A DNA stretch of 64,000 bases from Torymus aiolomorphi. Taxonomy: Eukaryota > Arthropoda > Insecta > Hymenoptera > Torymidae. The notes below the pieces were generated by a model, which worked only from the letters and a program-made list of their open reading frames with translations, did no database searches and had not been told where the DNA came from. The stretch lies in contig CM070874.1 in the NCBI GenBank assembly GCA_036365515.1, forward strand, positions 46,003,083 through 46,067,082, read 5' to 3'. The translations under genes were made by a program, and so were the position numbers. Below are positions 25,401 to 36,612 of the stretch, piece by piece. Numbering within the stretch: position 1 is the first letter of the stretch; every line of letters starts with the position of its first letter.

Positions 25401-26444
25401 ATTATTAGACAAAACATTGAAAATTATATTGTATATTTATATATAACCTCGCGTGTCACTGAGCAATATTTTCTTGTATGCAAAAGTTTATTATGATGTT
25501 TATGAACCTCATAAGATGTAATTACTTATTAATACACGCTTAAGCTATTTTCAAAATATTTGAAACTGATTTTAAGGAGAAGTTTTTAAATTTGATATAA
25601 CATTTCATGCAACACATTTTACCCGTATTTTTTTTTTTTTATATTACACCAAATACTGATAGATGTCATTTTGTAATCACAATTTGTTATCAATAACATT
25701 TGATTTATATATGCACTTCATTGGACATATCATACTGATATTTTATTTTATTTAATAATACAAAACACTGATTACATGCCATTTTTTAATCACTATATGT
25801 TATTTGTCATCAATAAAATTTAGTTATATATGCACTTCATGCAACACATCATCCACGTATTTTATTTTATTTATTACGCAAAATACTGATTAGATGTCGT
25901 TTTGTAATAATAATAATTTAATCGTGTCAAATATGAAGACCAATTTTTAATATTCTTCTAAAATAATTATTTTATTTATTAATACACACTTGTTCTATTC
26001 TCAAATATTTGAAACTGATTTTTAATAGAAGTTTTAAAATTTAATTATAAACACTTCATGTAGCACGTCATACCAGTACCATATTTTAAACACTGAAAAT
26101 TATATTGTATATTTATATATATAACCTCGCGTGTCACTGAGCAATATTTTTTGTATGCAAAAGTTTATTATGATGTTTATAAACCTCATAAGACGTAATT
26201 ACTTATTAATACACACTTGAGCTATTTTCAAAATATTTGAAACTGATTTTAAGGAGAAGTTTTTTAATTTGATATAACATTTCATGCAACACATTTTACC
26301 GGTATTTTATTTTTTTATATTACACCAAATACTGGTAGATGTCATTTTTTAATCACAATCACAATTTGTTATCAATAACATTTGATTTATAAAATTTTCA
26401 TGTTGAGGATATTATAAAATACATCTTGAAAATATTGTATCGTA

Positions 26445-26690
26445 AATAGTATTTGCCTGCACTTCTGTTTTTCTTTCTTGAGTAGTGCTATATATATTCT
26501 TACTATCTTCTTTAATATAAATTATTCTATTCCTACGCGTCTGTTCATGTATTAAAATAACTTTTTGTCGTCCATTAATAATAAAATAACAACCAGGGTC
26601 ATGAGGGCAGTCGTTCATTTTTGCTAATTCAAAATTAGATTTTTCAGACACATTACACGATTAGAACTCCTTAACATTATTGGCTATATT
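26445..26690 (-). pseudogene. POLR3B-like: RNA polymerase III subunit 2 (POLR3B/RPC2-like) exon fragment, copy A
   Basis: The minus strand encodes a segment typical of the protrusion region of the second-largest RNA polymerase subunit, closest by eye to Pol III RPC2: PIMLRSSN, then FELAKMNDCPHDPGCYFIING and KVILIHEQ with NRII. A two-base shift lies between the SSN part and the FELAK part, so it is not translatable as is. A splice acceptor-like TATAATATAG precedes the PIML codons, so it looks like a genomic exon with intron sequence rather than a processed copy. Similarity stops where the large palindrome begins. Pol I or Pol II second subunits share part of this signature, but SSN...ELAK and ILIHEQ favour Pol III. 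Confidence 0.72.
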
Positions 26691-27251
26691 ATACATATAT
26701 CTCAATATTTCCAAAAGGACTCGAAAAAAATCTTCTGGTATAATATCTGTAAAAAATCTGTAAAAATAAAAAATCACACAAAGTATCAATTTTTACAACA
26801 TGATTTTAGCCATTTAACATTCAGCCAGTAAGTACTTAACTAATAAAAGTTATTTTTCCCATTGATTGACTGATACACGAAGAATAGATAAATCTTTAAT
26901 ATAATTTTATTCCTAAGCGTCTGTTCATGTATTAAAATAATTTTTTGTTGTCCATTAATAATAAAATAACAACCAGGGTCATGAGGGCAGTCGTTCATTT
27001 TTGCTAATTCAAAATTTTCAGACACATTACACGATTAGAACTCCTTATCCCTATATTTCCAAAAGGACTCGAAAAAAATCTTCTGGTATAATTCTGGTAT
27101 AATATCTATAAAAAATCTGTAAAAATAAAAAATCACACAAAGTATCAATTTTACAAAATGATTTTAGCCATTTAACATTTAGCCAGTAAGTACTTATCTA
27201 ATAAAAGTTATTTTCCCATTGATTGATTGATACACGAAGAATAGATAAATT
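26506..27251. repeat. Tandem duplication carrying the POLR3B-like fragments
   Basis: Two direct copies run from TCTTTAATATA to AGAATAGATAAA. They share the exon fragment plus the AT-rich intron-like tract with AAAAGGACTCGAAAAAAATC. Small indels distinguish them, including loss of about 30 bp at the acceptor in copy B. Confidence 0.85.
26840..27045 (-). pseudogene. POLR3B-like: POLR3B-like exon fragment, copy B
   Basis: A second copy encodes NFELAKMNDCPHDPGCYFII and QQKIILIHEQ. It ends earlier than copy A and lacks the ML codons and part of the intron. The frame is lost in the same place as in copy A. Both copies lie in a direct duplication with a period of about 375 bp (26506-26892 and 26891-27251). 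It is non-functional. Confidence 0.72.
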
Positions 27252-28366
27252 CTTCTCATCACCAGTTGACTATTTGAGATTTTTACATATTATTAACTAA
27301 TTTATACTAACTCAAGATATCACGATATGATCACGATATGATAACATTTGTAATATATATATCTGTGTGTATAATAAAAAATACTGACATGTTATTATAT
27401 GTAAATAAGGTTAGGTCGATGGATACGGTGTACATATATATATATATATATACACGCTGGGTCGTATGGGGTCACGTGACGTTATACGTATCACGTGATC
27501 GGAAGCGGATGCAGGTCTGATGAAAGAAAAGGAAAAAATTTAAAGATCGGAATCGACCAGTCTGATTCTTTGATACTCAATATCTCTTAAATGAGACAAT
27601 ATTTTTGAATAAAACCTTCAAATTTTTCTAGCTTAATGAACATAGATTTCAACAAGTGTATTATGCTAGATATTTATTCTGCATAGATAAAATACAACGC
27701 GATCAAAGTTTTCGCGCTCTCATATCAAAGAATATAAGGCACGGGTCACTCCTTAGGCCTCTTCTGCATTGTTTGACTGTTACTTGCCTTCGGAGCGCTC
27801 CCGCGCTCCTTGATCCCAACCACCCTTCTGTGTTAATTTAATGTTTAAAACTACAAATAGGTTTATTCGGTTTTGGATCAATTACTTTTCAACGCTCACT
27901 TGGTTATCCTTTTTTAAATATCAAATTTATAGGGCTGCTTTATGGAATTTTAAGACTGATGTGTAACCCATAATTTAAAGACAGACAATAACTACAAAAC
28001 TGTAAATGTCAGATCAATTTGATTTTTTAAGGAATTAACTACTACTTATATTTTACCTATATTACCTTACATAAATACTCATATCGATTTTTTTTAAAGA
28101 TGGAAGGTACGATTTCGTGAGAAGACTTATATATAGAATAAATTTTACTATTTCATTATTCAATATAGAAAGCAGATAATATCGGGAACGTGAGAATCCA
28201 AAGTATTTTATCAAATAAAATTATTAAATATCCATATTACATTTATCAGCAGTCTAAAAATATTTTAAAATCCTTGTGTTTATATTTATTCAGATGATCA
28301 TTGATTATATGTTTTACAATAGTGATATTCATGAAAAAAATGTTGTAAACATAGCGATTTTTTGCA
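27252..28366. other. Intergenic AT-rich sequence
   Basis: Contains a short (TA)n run near 27437-27451 and no supported gene. The short ORFs here lack motifs and splice context. Confidence 0.5.
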
Positions 28367-29351
28367 TCATGAATATGTTATAATCGCTCTTTTGCCACAA
28401 ACGTCGCATGTAACAAAATTAGAATTGAAACAAAATGTTTTTGGATTTACAACTTTCTCTGGCCTTTCATCAATGTAACCTGCGGGGTACCAAGCATATT
28501 TAAATAAATTTTTAAACATGGGATTTGATAATTGATTATGCACTAATGAGTGCATTTTGATTATATTGTTTCTATTATATAGGTTGAGATCTTGATTTGT
28601 TAGAAATATCATATCTGAAAACGTTCGAACGAAGTTCTTCCACATTCGAAAACCGTAAACATCAAGCGGTTGAAGTTCATTTGTTGTTCCTTCAGGACTT
28701 TGTAGTAGTATTAATTTTTTATATTTCGGTTTTACTTTATAAATTGTATCTTGGCAGTGACCTTTCCATGAATCGAGCAGCAGTGTACTTGTTATGGTAG
28801 TTGATGGAAAATATACATCTTGTGCCCAAGTTTCAAGGCGTTCTTTAGTCAATTTACCTGATTTCGATGCCGTCACGTAAATATTTTCTGCTATGAATAA
28901 GTTTTCCTTGACTATTGGTCCAAACTCTCTCTTTGATTCTTGCAGAACTAAAAACAAGGGAGATAGAAGTTCTCCCTCGGCAGATACAATAGGTTGAATA
29001 GTATAAGAATGAGTTGTGGAATGTACTGATTGAACTGTACACTTTACATTTTTATCTCCTCTAGGATTGAGAGTTCGACCACTCTGTATTTTGTAATTAA
29101 AACCACTTTGGTCGGAGTTATAAATACGTCGTGCAGCATATTTTATGATGGCATTTCTTACCTTATTGCGAAATTCCTGTTTTTGTGCTGAACGTTCTTT
29201 TACATTATCTATAAATGTTTTAGTAATAAATTTTGTTATTTTTCGAGAAATAATATTAAATCTACGTTTAAAATTATTTAACCAGTGCATAGAAGCTTTA
29301 AACTCGTCGAAGTTTATCTCTAATGCTTTTTCTTTTGCCATTCTTCTTACA
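28367..29351 (-). pseudogene. Pogo/Tigger-like transposase, C-terminal part
   Basis: A 324-codon open frame carries the DDE_1-type core: NSDQSGFNY (first Asp), STLLLDSWKGH (second Asp) and NELQPLDVYGFRMWKNF (third Asp). These are the three catalytic positions of the pogo/Tigger family. The end of the CENP-B-type DNA-binding domain (HWLNNFKRRFNI) is at its N-terminus, and a possible CDVCGK pair is at its C-terminus. The N-terminal half lies 6.4 kb away at 35740-36221, displaced by a LINE insertion. The core is unbroken, which is notable for an interrupted gene. It would nick and join DNA at element ends; here it lacks a DNA-binding domain. Confidence 0.88.
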
Positions 29352-29360
29352 TCAATATCA
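29352..29360. repeat. Left target-site duplication of the LINE
   Basis: TCAATATCA here is repeated at 35731-35739. It brackets the LINE and falls within the transposase codons, so it proves the insertion. Confidence 0.9.
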
Positions 29361-29695
29361 CCTCCCTTAGGAGTTGCAGGACCTTGACGAGTGTCGCGTA
29401 GCTGGATTTAGATGCGCGACCTGGTGGGGAGGCTTAGACTGTGTAGGGCTTGGGTTCTGAAAGGTCTTGTCCTGTATGAATGAGGCGACCCCGGTAGGGG
29501 TCAGTCCAGGCGATTGTGAGGCGGTATTGAGAGATACCAGTCCAAGTGGATGTAGGGGGCAGCTCCCCGGGACAAGACCGCCTCGGCCGAATCCGAGGGA
29601 GGACAGCAGCCCTCTCAGCCAACCAAGAAGCAGCCTCCAGTCATGGCTGTGGTGGTTCAGTCTGGCTGGGTACATCAAATCACCAACGGGCATCC

Positions 29696-30426
29696 CACAG
29701 TGGGCTGAAAGACCAAAAAAATGCTCAAAAGTCTTGATTTAATCGAATTCTGCATGGAAAAAAAATCTGACCCGGTAAAATTCTTCTTTTTGCACCACTT
29801 TTTGAGAAATTTTTCCCCTCGAAGGTTTAAATGTATTTATAAAAATGTTACCGCTACCATTTTACCATGCTGACGCGAATTCGATATCTTTAGCGTTTGG
29901 TTTTGGACGGAAATGATCAAGAATAATTTATATTGCTAATTATTTTAGGTACCAAAGAAATTATATTTTTGCTTCAAAATTACGTGAATGAATTCTTGAG
30001 TCATTCACGATTATCCATAAATTTTTTGGTAATTCTATAATTGATAATTTCAGAAATATAGTTGTTCAAAAATGAGTATGGGCCAAATTGACCCAGTATG
30101 TGCTCCACGATCGAAAAAATAAGTGTGGCCTCAAAGGGTTAAGGGCCGAAAATACTAAAAATTACAAAAATAATAATATAATTAACAATATAAATTATTC
30201 TTGATCATTTTCGTCCAAAACCAAACGCTAAAGATATCGAATTAGCGACAGCATGGTAAAATGGTATCGGTAACATTTTTATAAATACATTTAAACCTTC
30301 GGGGGGAAAAATTTCTCAAAAAGTGGTGCAAAAAAAAAGAATTTTACCAGGTCAGATTTTTTTTCCATGCAGAATTCGATTAAATCAAGACTTTTGAGCA
30401 TTTTTTTGGTCTTTCAGCCCACTGTG
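29696..30426. mobile_element. 731 bp inverted-repeat element with CACAGTG ends (Transib-like?)
   Basis: The terminal inverted repeats are about 230-250 bp and begin CACAGTGGGCTGAAAGACC. The flanking pentamers are CATCC and CATCG, a near-match 5 bp target duplication. The centre (29950-30190) has no ORF. It interrupts the LINE 5' UTR. Five-bp duplications and CAC-starting ends fit Transib-type transposons, but I have no transposase to prove the family. Confidence 0.8.
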
Positions 30427-30870
30427 CATCGGGGTGGCGATCCCGTTTCACACGAATGTACACTTTCCATACACACCTCAGACACACACACTGCGGGTTA
30501 CCTACCTTTGCGACCGGGCGGGTGGCGAGGGCACTGAGGGGCGCTATTTTCAGGGCGAGGGCAAGGGTACAGCCTAAAACTGGGGATGACACTCCCAGGC
30601 CGCCGGATAGTACAGGGGCCCGGAGCGATCTAGCCAATCTGCTCTGGCTGCCCTATCAGCCGGTGTAAAATCCTCCCTTGTATAGCAGCGCTGGATGGCA
30701 TCCAGATAGGGCCATGCTGCATGAGGGGGGTGCTCTGTCCGAGGTCACGCCCTTGGCCTGGGTGGCGTCCATACGGCGCTTTCTCGCTCCCCTCATGCTC
30801 AGCCGTGGATGGGGGGCTAAGCCGACCGCCCACACATACCGACCTAATTCCGCCTACCCACATACCCAAA

Positions 30871-32026
30871 ATGAATGAAAAAAAGAAAGAAAAAAGTGTA
30901 AATGTGTCAACCCGTGAGGTTGGGCTCCCTAGCCCTCAACAAAGGTACGAGGCATCGGAAAATTCATCCGCCACTCGGGCGTCTAGCCAATCGGCTGGCA
31001 ATACCGAGGGGGCGACAGGTGGTGGAGACGTCAGGGTATCCAGGCAGCATTTGCTGGCCGTCGACAACCGGCGTTGCTCACAATGTTACTCCTTCTGGAG
31101 GGATGGCTCCGGTAGGAGACGATGGACGGGCGAGTGCACTTTTGGGCACCAATACCGCCATCGCCAAATCCGAAGTCTTTCCCCCATCGCAAGGGCGAAA
31201 AACAGGTAAGAAGCCCAGAAAGAACCCCTCGAGGGCGGCATGGCGCCGTCACAGGAGGGCCTCCGGAGCGGGCCGTTCAGACGACGGTGCGCCCATGACA
31301 CCGGGAAAAAGGTGCCATTCGGATAGTTCCACCTCGAGGGAGGTTAAGAGACAGGCCAGCGAAGGGGCCACGATGGATTTTAGCAGGGCGATGGCCAGTG
31401 ATCTCAAGCTGGCCATCATCTCTGCCGATTATCCGGAAGGGCGCCTTAGCGAGGAACAGGGAGGGGCCGTGGTGACCACGGTGGACTCAGCTATTGACGA
31501 GTACCAAGGCGACCATATACAGTGGTTCCTGGATAATTGGTGGCAGAGGGGAGCGCAAGTCTTCCACTGCAACAGCCAGAAGAACAAGGCGGGGCGGACG
31601 GAAGCTGTCAGCAAATTGAAGCCTTGGGAAAAAGCCCAGCTGAGAGTGGTGGATTCTGGCAAGCTTCAGAAGATGACTTGGGCGGTGATTTACGTCCCGG
31701 AGAAACACACCCCCGAGGTTGTGATGAGGCGTCTGGTGAAACAGAATCCAAAACTGGAAGCTGGGAAGTGGAAGGTCCTCGGCTTCAGAGAGGTCGAGGA
31801 TAAACTAAAAAAGAGGACTGAAACGGCGGTGTACTGCTGGAGGGATCTGATGTTGATTCTCTTAGGAAGATCGATTTCAGGCCCTTCTGCGGGTCGGCAG
31901 GAGCGCACTGCACCATCAGGACCGCTAAGAAAGTGGTGGTGCAGGCAGAGGACCGGGCGGAAGCGTCCATGCAAGTGGACGTTTATTCCACAGGGAAAGG
32001 AGTGGTAACCTCGGCTCCTGATGTTT
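30871..32026 (+). pseudogene. LINE ORF1 (gag-like), frameshifted
   Basis: The ATG at 30871 starts a Lys- and Ser/Thr-rich N-terminus (MNEKKKEKSVN). After a frame change near 31100 comes a basic stretch (GKKPRKNPSRAAWRRHRR) and then a folded region with WFLDNWWQRG, MTWAVIYVPEKHTPEVV and AGKWKVLGFREVED. This resembles the conserved domain of many insect LINE ORF1-like proteins (DUF4780-type). A second frame change near 31845 precedes the TAA at 32024-32026. The presumed role is RNA binding in the retrotransposon particle. Confidence 0.75.
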
Positions 32027-35000
32027 AAGGGGGGCAAGAGGGGCTCGCGGGGTGGGGGGACTCGGGGGCAGCAAATGTGGCTAACTCCACTATCCCCTTC
32101 ACCCAGATTAACTTGCAACACTGCAGAAGTGCTACAGCGGTATTGGCTAAGCGTTTGGCGGAAGTGCACACAGGCATAGCACTGATCCAGGAACCCTGGG
32201 TCAGCAAGAATAGGGTAGCGGGTCTTTGAACTTGTGGTAAACTTATTCTTGGAGCCGGGAACCGACACAGAGCCTTTATGGTTCTCAAAAGCGTGACCGG
32301 TGAGGCCTGGCCCAGGTACTGCGATAAAGATCTTGTCGTGGGGTCGGCGTATTTTCCCTACGATGTTAGGGAGGAGCCACCTCCAGCCCTGGTGAGGGAG
32401 TTAATAGGTGACTGCGAGCGGCAAGGCACACATCTCATTTTGGTATGCGATGCTAACTCGCATCATACGGTGTGGGGCAGCTCGGGCTGCAATGGTAGGG
32501 GAGAAGCTTTTATAGAGTTCATCTCAGGAATCAATCTGGACATACTGAATAGGGGGCGGGAACCCACATTCAGGAATAGGATCCGGGAGGAAGTGATTGA
32601 CATAACTATCGCCTCCAGAGGCGTGTGGGCGTGGATCAACGACTGGAGAGTCTCGGGTGAGGTATCCATGTCGGACCACAGCCTCATTTGCTTCGAAGTT
32701 GGTGGAATGGTACGGCAGATGACACAATGGAGAAATCCGAGAACTCGCTGGGCGAAATACAAAGCGAAATTGGCGGTCGGGCTAGAGAACTTTCCGAAGG
32801 AGCTCGACTCGGTTGAGGATGTCGACAGAGCGACGGTGCTCTTGGGGAAAAAGATAAATCAAGCTTTCGAGAGCAGCTGCGACCTGAAGGCAAATGAATT
32901 GACCGGAGGGGCACCCTGGTGGAATGACTCGCTCAGTAAGTATCGGAAGAAGGCCAGGAGTCTCTTCAAAAGATCGAGGAGAACCAGAAATGAGGAGACT
33001 CTCCGGGCGTTTAGGTCGGCTCGGAGAGAGTACAAGAAAGCCATTGAACAGGCAAAAAAGGCAGGGTGGAGGAAGTACTGTGATGAGATGAGCAGTATCT
33101 GGGATACTGCGAGGCTCGGCAGACTTCTGGCCAGAACAGCGAACAGGACGGGGCTGATTAAGCTCTCATCTGGACAATGAGCAGGGAGCAGCGGAGAGGC
33201 ACTGGACCACCTGCTGACTAAACATTTTCCGAGTGTGGCCTTAGAGCCACCAGAGGATGGGATCAGCGAGGTGGGAAGTGCAAAATTCGAGGCGGATACG
33301 GAACAGGTACTCCAGGCGGACAGGATCAGGTGGGCGGTGAACACGTTCGAACCATTCAAGACGCCTGGGGAGGACGGGATTTTCCCGGCTCTTCTTCAGC
33401 GCGGATGGGATGAGCTTCTGGAGCCTCTCACTGTCATCTTCAAGGCGAGTATTAAGTGGAGCCACACTACCGCTTCGTGGAAGGTGGCACGGGTGGTCTC
33501 CTACCCAAACCGGGAAAGCATACACACGAAGTGGCAAAGGATTATCGACCTATCAGTCTTACGTTCTTTGTCTTGAAGACACTAGAGAAGCTGGTAGACC
33601 GCTTCATCAGAGATGGACCACTAGTGGAAAGGCCGCTACACACCACTCAGCATCAGGTGGGTAAGTCGGTGGACTCTACTCTGCGCGAAGCAACGGAGTG
33701 CATAAGCAGAGGAATTAGGAATAGGGGAATGGTCCTGGCAGCTTTCTTGGGTGTGGAGAGAGTTTTTAACTTCACAATCATGGAATGCATTTGCAAGGGT
33801 GAAAGAGGGCGTGCTGTATTCAGTGGCATCGAGAGATGGATACGAGCACTGCTGCAATGGCGAAGAGTCGTTGCAGGGTGGGAGACCAGAGAGGCGGAAG
33901 GATACGTGAGTAAGGTGTCCGCAAGGGGGGGTCCTTTCTCCGACCTTCTGGGCTCTGGCCCTGGACGAACTCTTACGAAGGTTAAATGAGGCGGGTTTTT
34001 ATACTCAAGCCTATGCGGATGATCTGCTGTTGTTGGTCACGGTAGATGACGAAACGGTAATGGTGGAGCTTATGTGGCAAACTCTTTCAATAGTGGAGGA
34101 TTGGTGCCGGGAGGTTGGAGTCGCTGTTAACCCTACAAAAACGGTGATAGTTAGCTTCACGAGTAGGTATAAAGTAAAGCCGCTAGGAGAAATTCGGTTG
34201 TTTGGGGAGATCTTGTCGATCTCAAAACAGGCGAAGTATTTGGGAGTCATTTTTGATTCGAAACTGAATTGGGCGGAGCACCTGGGAACGGTTAAAAGGA
34301 GGTTCATAGCCTCCTACTGGGCTTGTAGGATGGTCTTTGGCTTCACGTGGGGCCTCAGGCTGCACATGATCCTGTGGCTCTTTACCGGATATGCTGCGCC
34401 CCAGGTTGCTTCATGGGGCTACAGCTTGGGCAACCAGGTGTGAGCGAAAGGGAGGCACTAGGATACTGGACTCGATCCAGAACCTGATGCTCAGAGGCAT
34501 CGCGGGAACGCGTCCTTCAGTACCCCTGAGAGCCAAGGAGAGCTTGGCATTCAGCCTCCGAGACTGGTTATGGCAGAGGCCTGCAGAGTAGAAACACGAG
34601 TCCTAAGTGACCTGAGAAGATGGCAACATTGGGAGGGGGAGTTGGTGGATGTCGTGGGAAAGGATCTGATAACTTTTGGTAGGGATAGGACATCTAAAAA
34701 GTTTGCCTTTGGCAGGAACTTTGAGGTGACCATTTCTGTAAGGATAGACTGTATCGAGATTGCCTGCAACCAGGAGGACCTGGTCTGGTACACGAATGGT
34801 TCTAAGAGTGAGGTAGATACTGGGGCGGCGGCATGGCTAAAGGGAAGCACGACTGAGCTTATCCTTTAGCTGGACTCGCATGTCACCGTTTTCCAAGTAG
34901 AGGTAAGAGCAATAAGGGAATGCGCAGAAACCATAACCTCGGACGGGTTAGAGGAGAAGCAGATCACCATCTGCTCGGATAGCCAAGCGGTACTCCGGGC

Positions 35001-35620
35001 GGTGGGGGCTGCGGAGTTTCGCTCGGAAGAGGTGCGGGGCTGCAAGGTAGCATTAGATAGGCCATCCTCCGTGAACAGGGTTACTCTGTATTAGGTACCA
35101 GGGCACGCGGGAGTAATCGGCAACGAAAAGGCGGATCAACTGGCAGAAGGGGCGCAACTCGATGCCGGATGCTGTACGACAGGATACCAATGGCAGAGAG
35201 CGTGTTGAAAGGGGCGCTTGACAGTTCGACAACTGCGAAGGCAGCAGAGGAATGGCAGCGCTTGACGAACTACAGACAGGCGAGGCACTCTTGGGGGAAG
35301 AGGCTCCAACCGCTTGGTGTAAGGAGAACCTAAGGCTCTCTAGGAGGAGCATCGAAGCAGCGGTAGAATGGTTGTCAGGCCACTGTGAGGTCGGACACCA
35401 CCTATATAGGTTAGGTCTCGTGAATACGGATCGGTGCAGGAGATGCGGGGAAGAGGAGGAGACCTCAGCTCATCTTCTGTGTCGCTGCCCAGTGATGGTA
35501 GCAATCAGACGGAGGGTTAGGGGACTCTTATTCCTGGAACCACACGATCTTAGGGAACTTGATCTAGTATCGATATGCAAAGCGATCATACTGATCAAGG
35601 CAAAGGTGGGTAGTGGGTGA
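32027..35620 (+). pseudogene. LINE ORF2: endonuclease, reverse transcriptase, RNase H, finger
   Basis: The endonuclease (about 32100-32720) shows INLQHCRSATAV, ALIQEPWV, LVCDANSHHTVWGSS and MSDHSLICFE, that is, the catalytic E, D/N and terminal SDH. RT (about 33290-34300) shows KDYRPISLTFFVLKTLEKL and AYADDLLLLV. Motif A reads AFLGVERVFN, where an Asp is expected at the Gly. RNase H (about 34780-35150) shows VWYTNGSKS (Asn for the first Asp) and GHAGVIGNEKADQLA. The end holds CRRCGEEEETSAHLLCRCP. Stops lie near 32227, 34440, 34868 and 35093, with frameshifts near 33520 and 33950. It is inactive. Confidence 0.88.
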
Positions 35621-35730
35621 TAAACAAGGGGTAAAGCACAATGGGCCTTGGCCTGAGTGCTAGGAAAGCAAGTCCCCGAAAGGTGCCGCTGACCGTCCCC
35701 GCTACCATTATGACTATGACTATGACTACG
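35621..35730 (+). other. LINE 3' UTR and tail
   Basis: This short 3' UTR ends with ATTATGACTATGACTATGAC, a hexamer-repeat tail instead of poly(A). The right target duplication follows at 35731-35739. Confidence 0.75.
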
Positions 35731-35739
35731 TCAATATCA

Positions 35740-36221
35740 TGAACAGGTATTCTATTCGATCTGGCTAATTAGAATTTTTGTAAACAATGTTCCTCAATTT
35801 TTTTCAACTTGTCAATCCCACTTCCTCCTGCTGACACTTGATCACTCCACCTATAAAGTTGACTTGCTGTTTTTAATTTTTTTAATCGATTTTGGACTGT
35901 TTCAAATTTTAACTTGTTTTTGCCACTTAACCAATACTCCACAGCCTGTTTTTTATAGTCAAAACTAATAGTTTCAGGTTTGCTGCTGCATTGATTTTAA
36001 GATTCGGATGTTACTATATTCTCCACATCGATATCTCCATGTAAGTCATCTGTTGGTATAGCATCGTAAGATTCGTAGGTATCATCATAAATTATAGATT
36101 CTTCAGTTTCTTCGTAAGTGCTGCGATCGTTTATACTAGCTATTATAATATTATAAACTATATTAGTGACATTTCTTTCAGCGTCATTAACAGGTAGTTT
36201 CTTTTCTTGATCTTGAAACAT
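35740..36221 (-). pseudogene. Pogo/Tigger-like transposase, N-terminal part
   Basis: The minus strand encodes an acidic segment (YDDTYESYDAIPTDDLHGDI) followed in the same frame by a CENP-B-type N-terminal helix-turn-helix (ETISFDYKKQAVEYWLSG and FETVQNRLKKLK). It ends with SNRIPVHDIDV, which continues across the LINE into the 29351-28367 part. TAA codons interrupt it at 35997-35999 and near 35777. An ATG at 36221-36219 is the likeliest start; longer upstream codons overlap a MITE end. The similarity is by eye to pogo-family N-termini. Confidence 0.75.
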
Positions 36222-36387
36222 AGTATTTAAAATAAATAAAACATTCATCACATTTACCAAATTCATATTTCTGGAAAATGTTTCTTTCTTTAGGTATGTT
36301 GAATCAAAGTGTAATGCTGTAAAAGATTTATTCATGTATAGAGATTTTATAAGCCATAACAATATAGAAATGTACAAATAGAAGGTA

Positions 36388-36612
36388 CTTGAGTGTAAAA
36401 AGTATTCGAACACCCAAAATTTTCAAGAAAAACATTTTATTAATTTCTTTTATAAGCGTGTGGGAATTCATTATTACTCGTTAATCTGTTATTAATCTTC
36501 AATGTTTTATATACAAGAAGCACTATTTTATTAGCATTAATCATTGGCTAATTATTATTAGAAATAGAGTATTACTTCTATTCACGCGTACGAATACTTT
36601 TTACGCTCACTG
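36388..36612. mobile_element. 225 bp TA-flanked Tc1/mariner-type MITE
   Basis: The end sequences CTTGAGTGTAAAAAGTATTCG and, inverted, CAGTGAGCGTAAAAAGTATTC are imperfect terminal repeats. TA dinucleotides flank both (36386-36387 and 36613-36614). The core GTAAAAAGTATTCG resembles Tc1-like termini. The interior is AT-rich and non-coding. Confidence 0.65.

Larger units (their letters stand above)
17632..26444. repeat. 8.8 kb palindrome with about 4 kb arms and 737 bp loop
   Basis: Bases 17632-21670 are the reverse complement of 22408-26444; paired positions sum to 44076-44078. Mirrored ORFs such as 20611-20826/23252-23467 and 21367-21549/22529-22711 are identical in translation. The outer part of each arm is a series of related 300-450 bp units, and the inner part is a tandem array. 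The inner arm ends carry GCCGGACCCGTCCTTTGGCA. The right outer end abuts a POLR3B-like exon fragment. No transposase is visible in arms or loop, so its origin (fold-back element, inverted duplication or artefact) is open. Confidence 0.92.
29361..35730 (+). mobile_element. Nearly full-length non-LTR retrotransposon (Jockey/LOA-like LINE)
   Basis: The element is bounded by the TCAATATCA duplication and ends in a short (ATGACT)n-type tail at 35708-35728. It contains a GC-rich 5' UTR, ORF1 (30871-32026), ORF2 with endonuclease, RT, RNase H and a C-terminal CCHC finger (32027-35620), and a short 3' UTR. Excluding the inserted 731 bp element it is about 5.6 kb. Possession of an RNase H domain plus an AP-type endonuclease fits LOA- or I-like clades. 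Several frameshifts and stops show it is dead. It inserted into a pogo-like transposase gene. Confidence 0.9.

Noticed and set aside
35999..36413. Longer N-terminus for the pogo-like protein up to 36413
   Set aside because: Codons beyond 36388 lie in a TA-flanked MITE end and code for a hydrophobic, AT-biased stretch.
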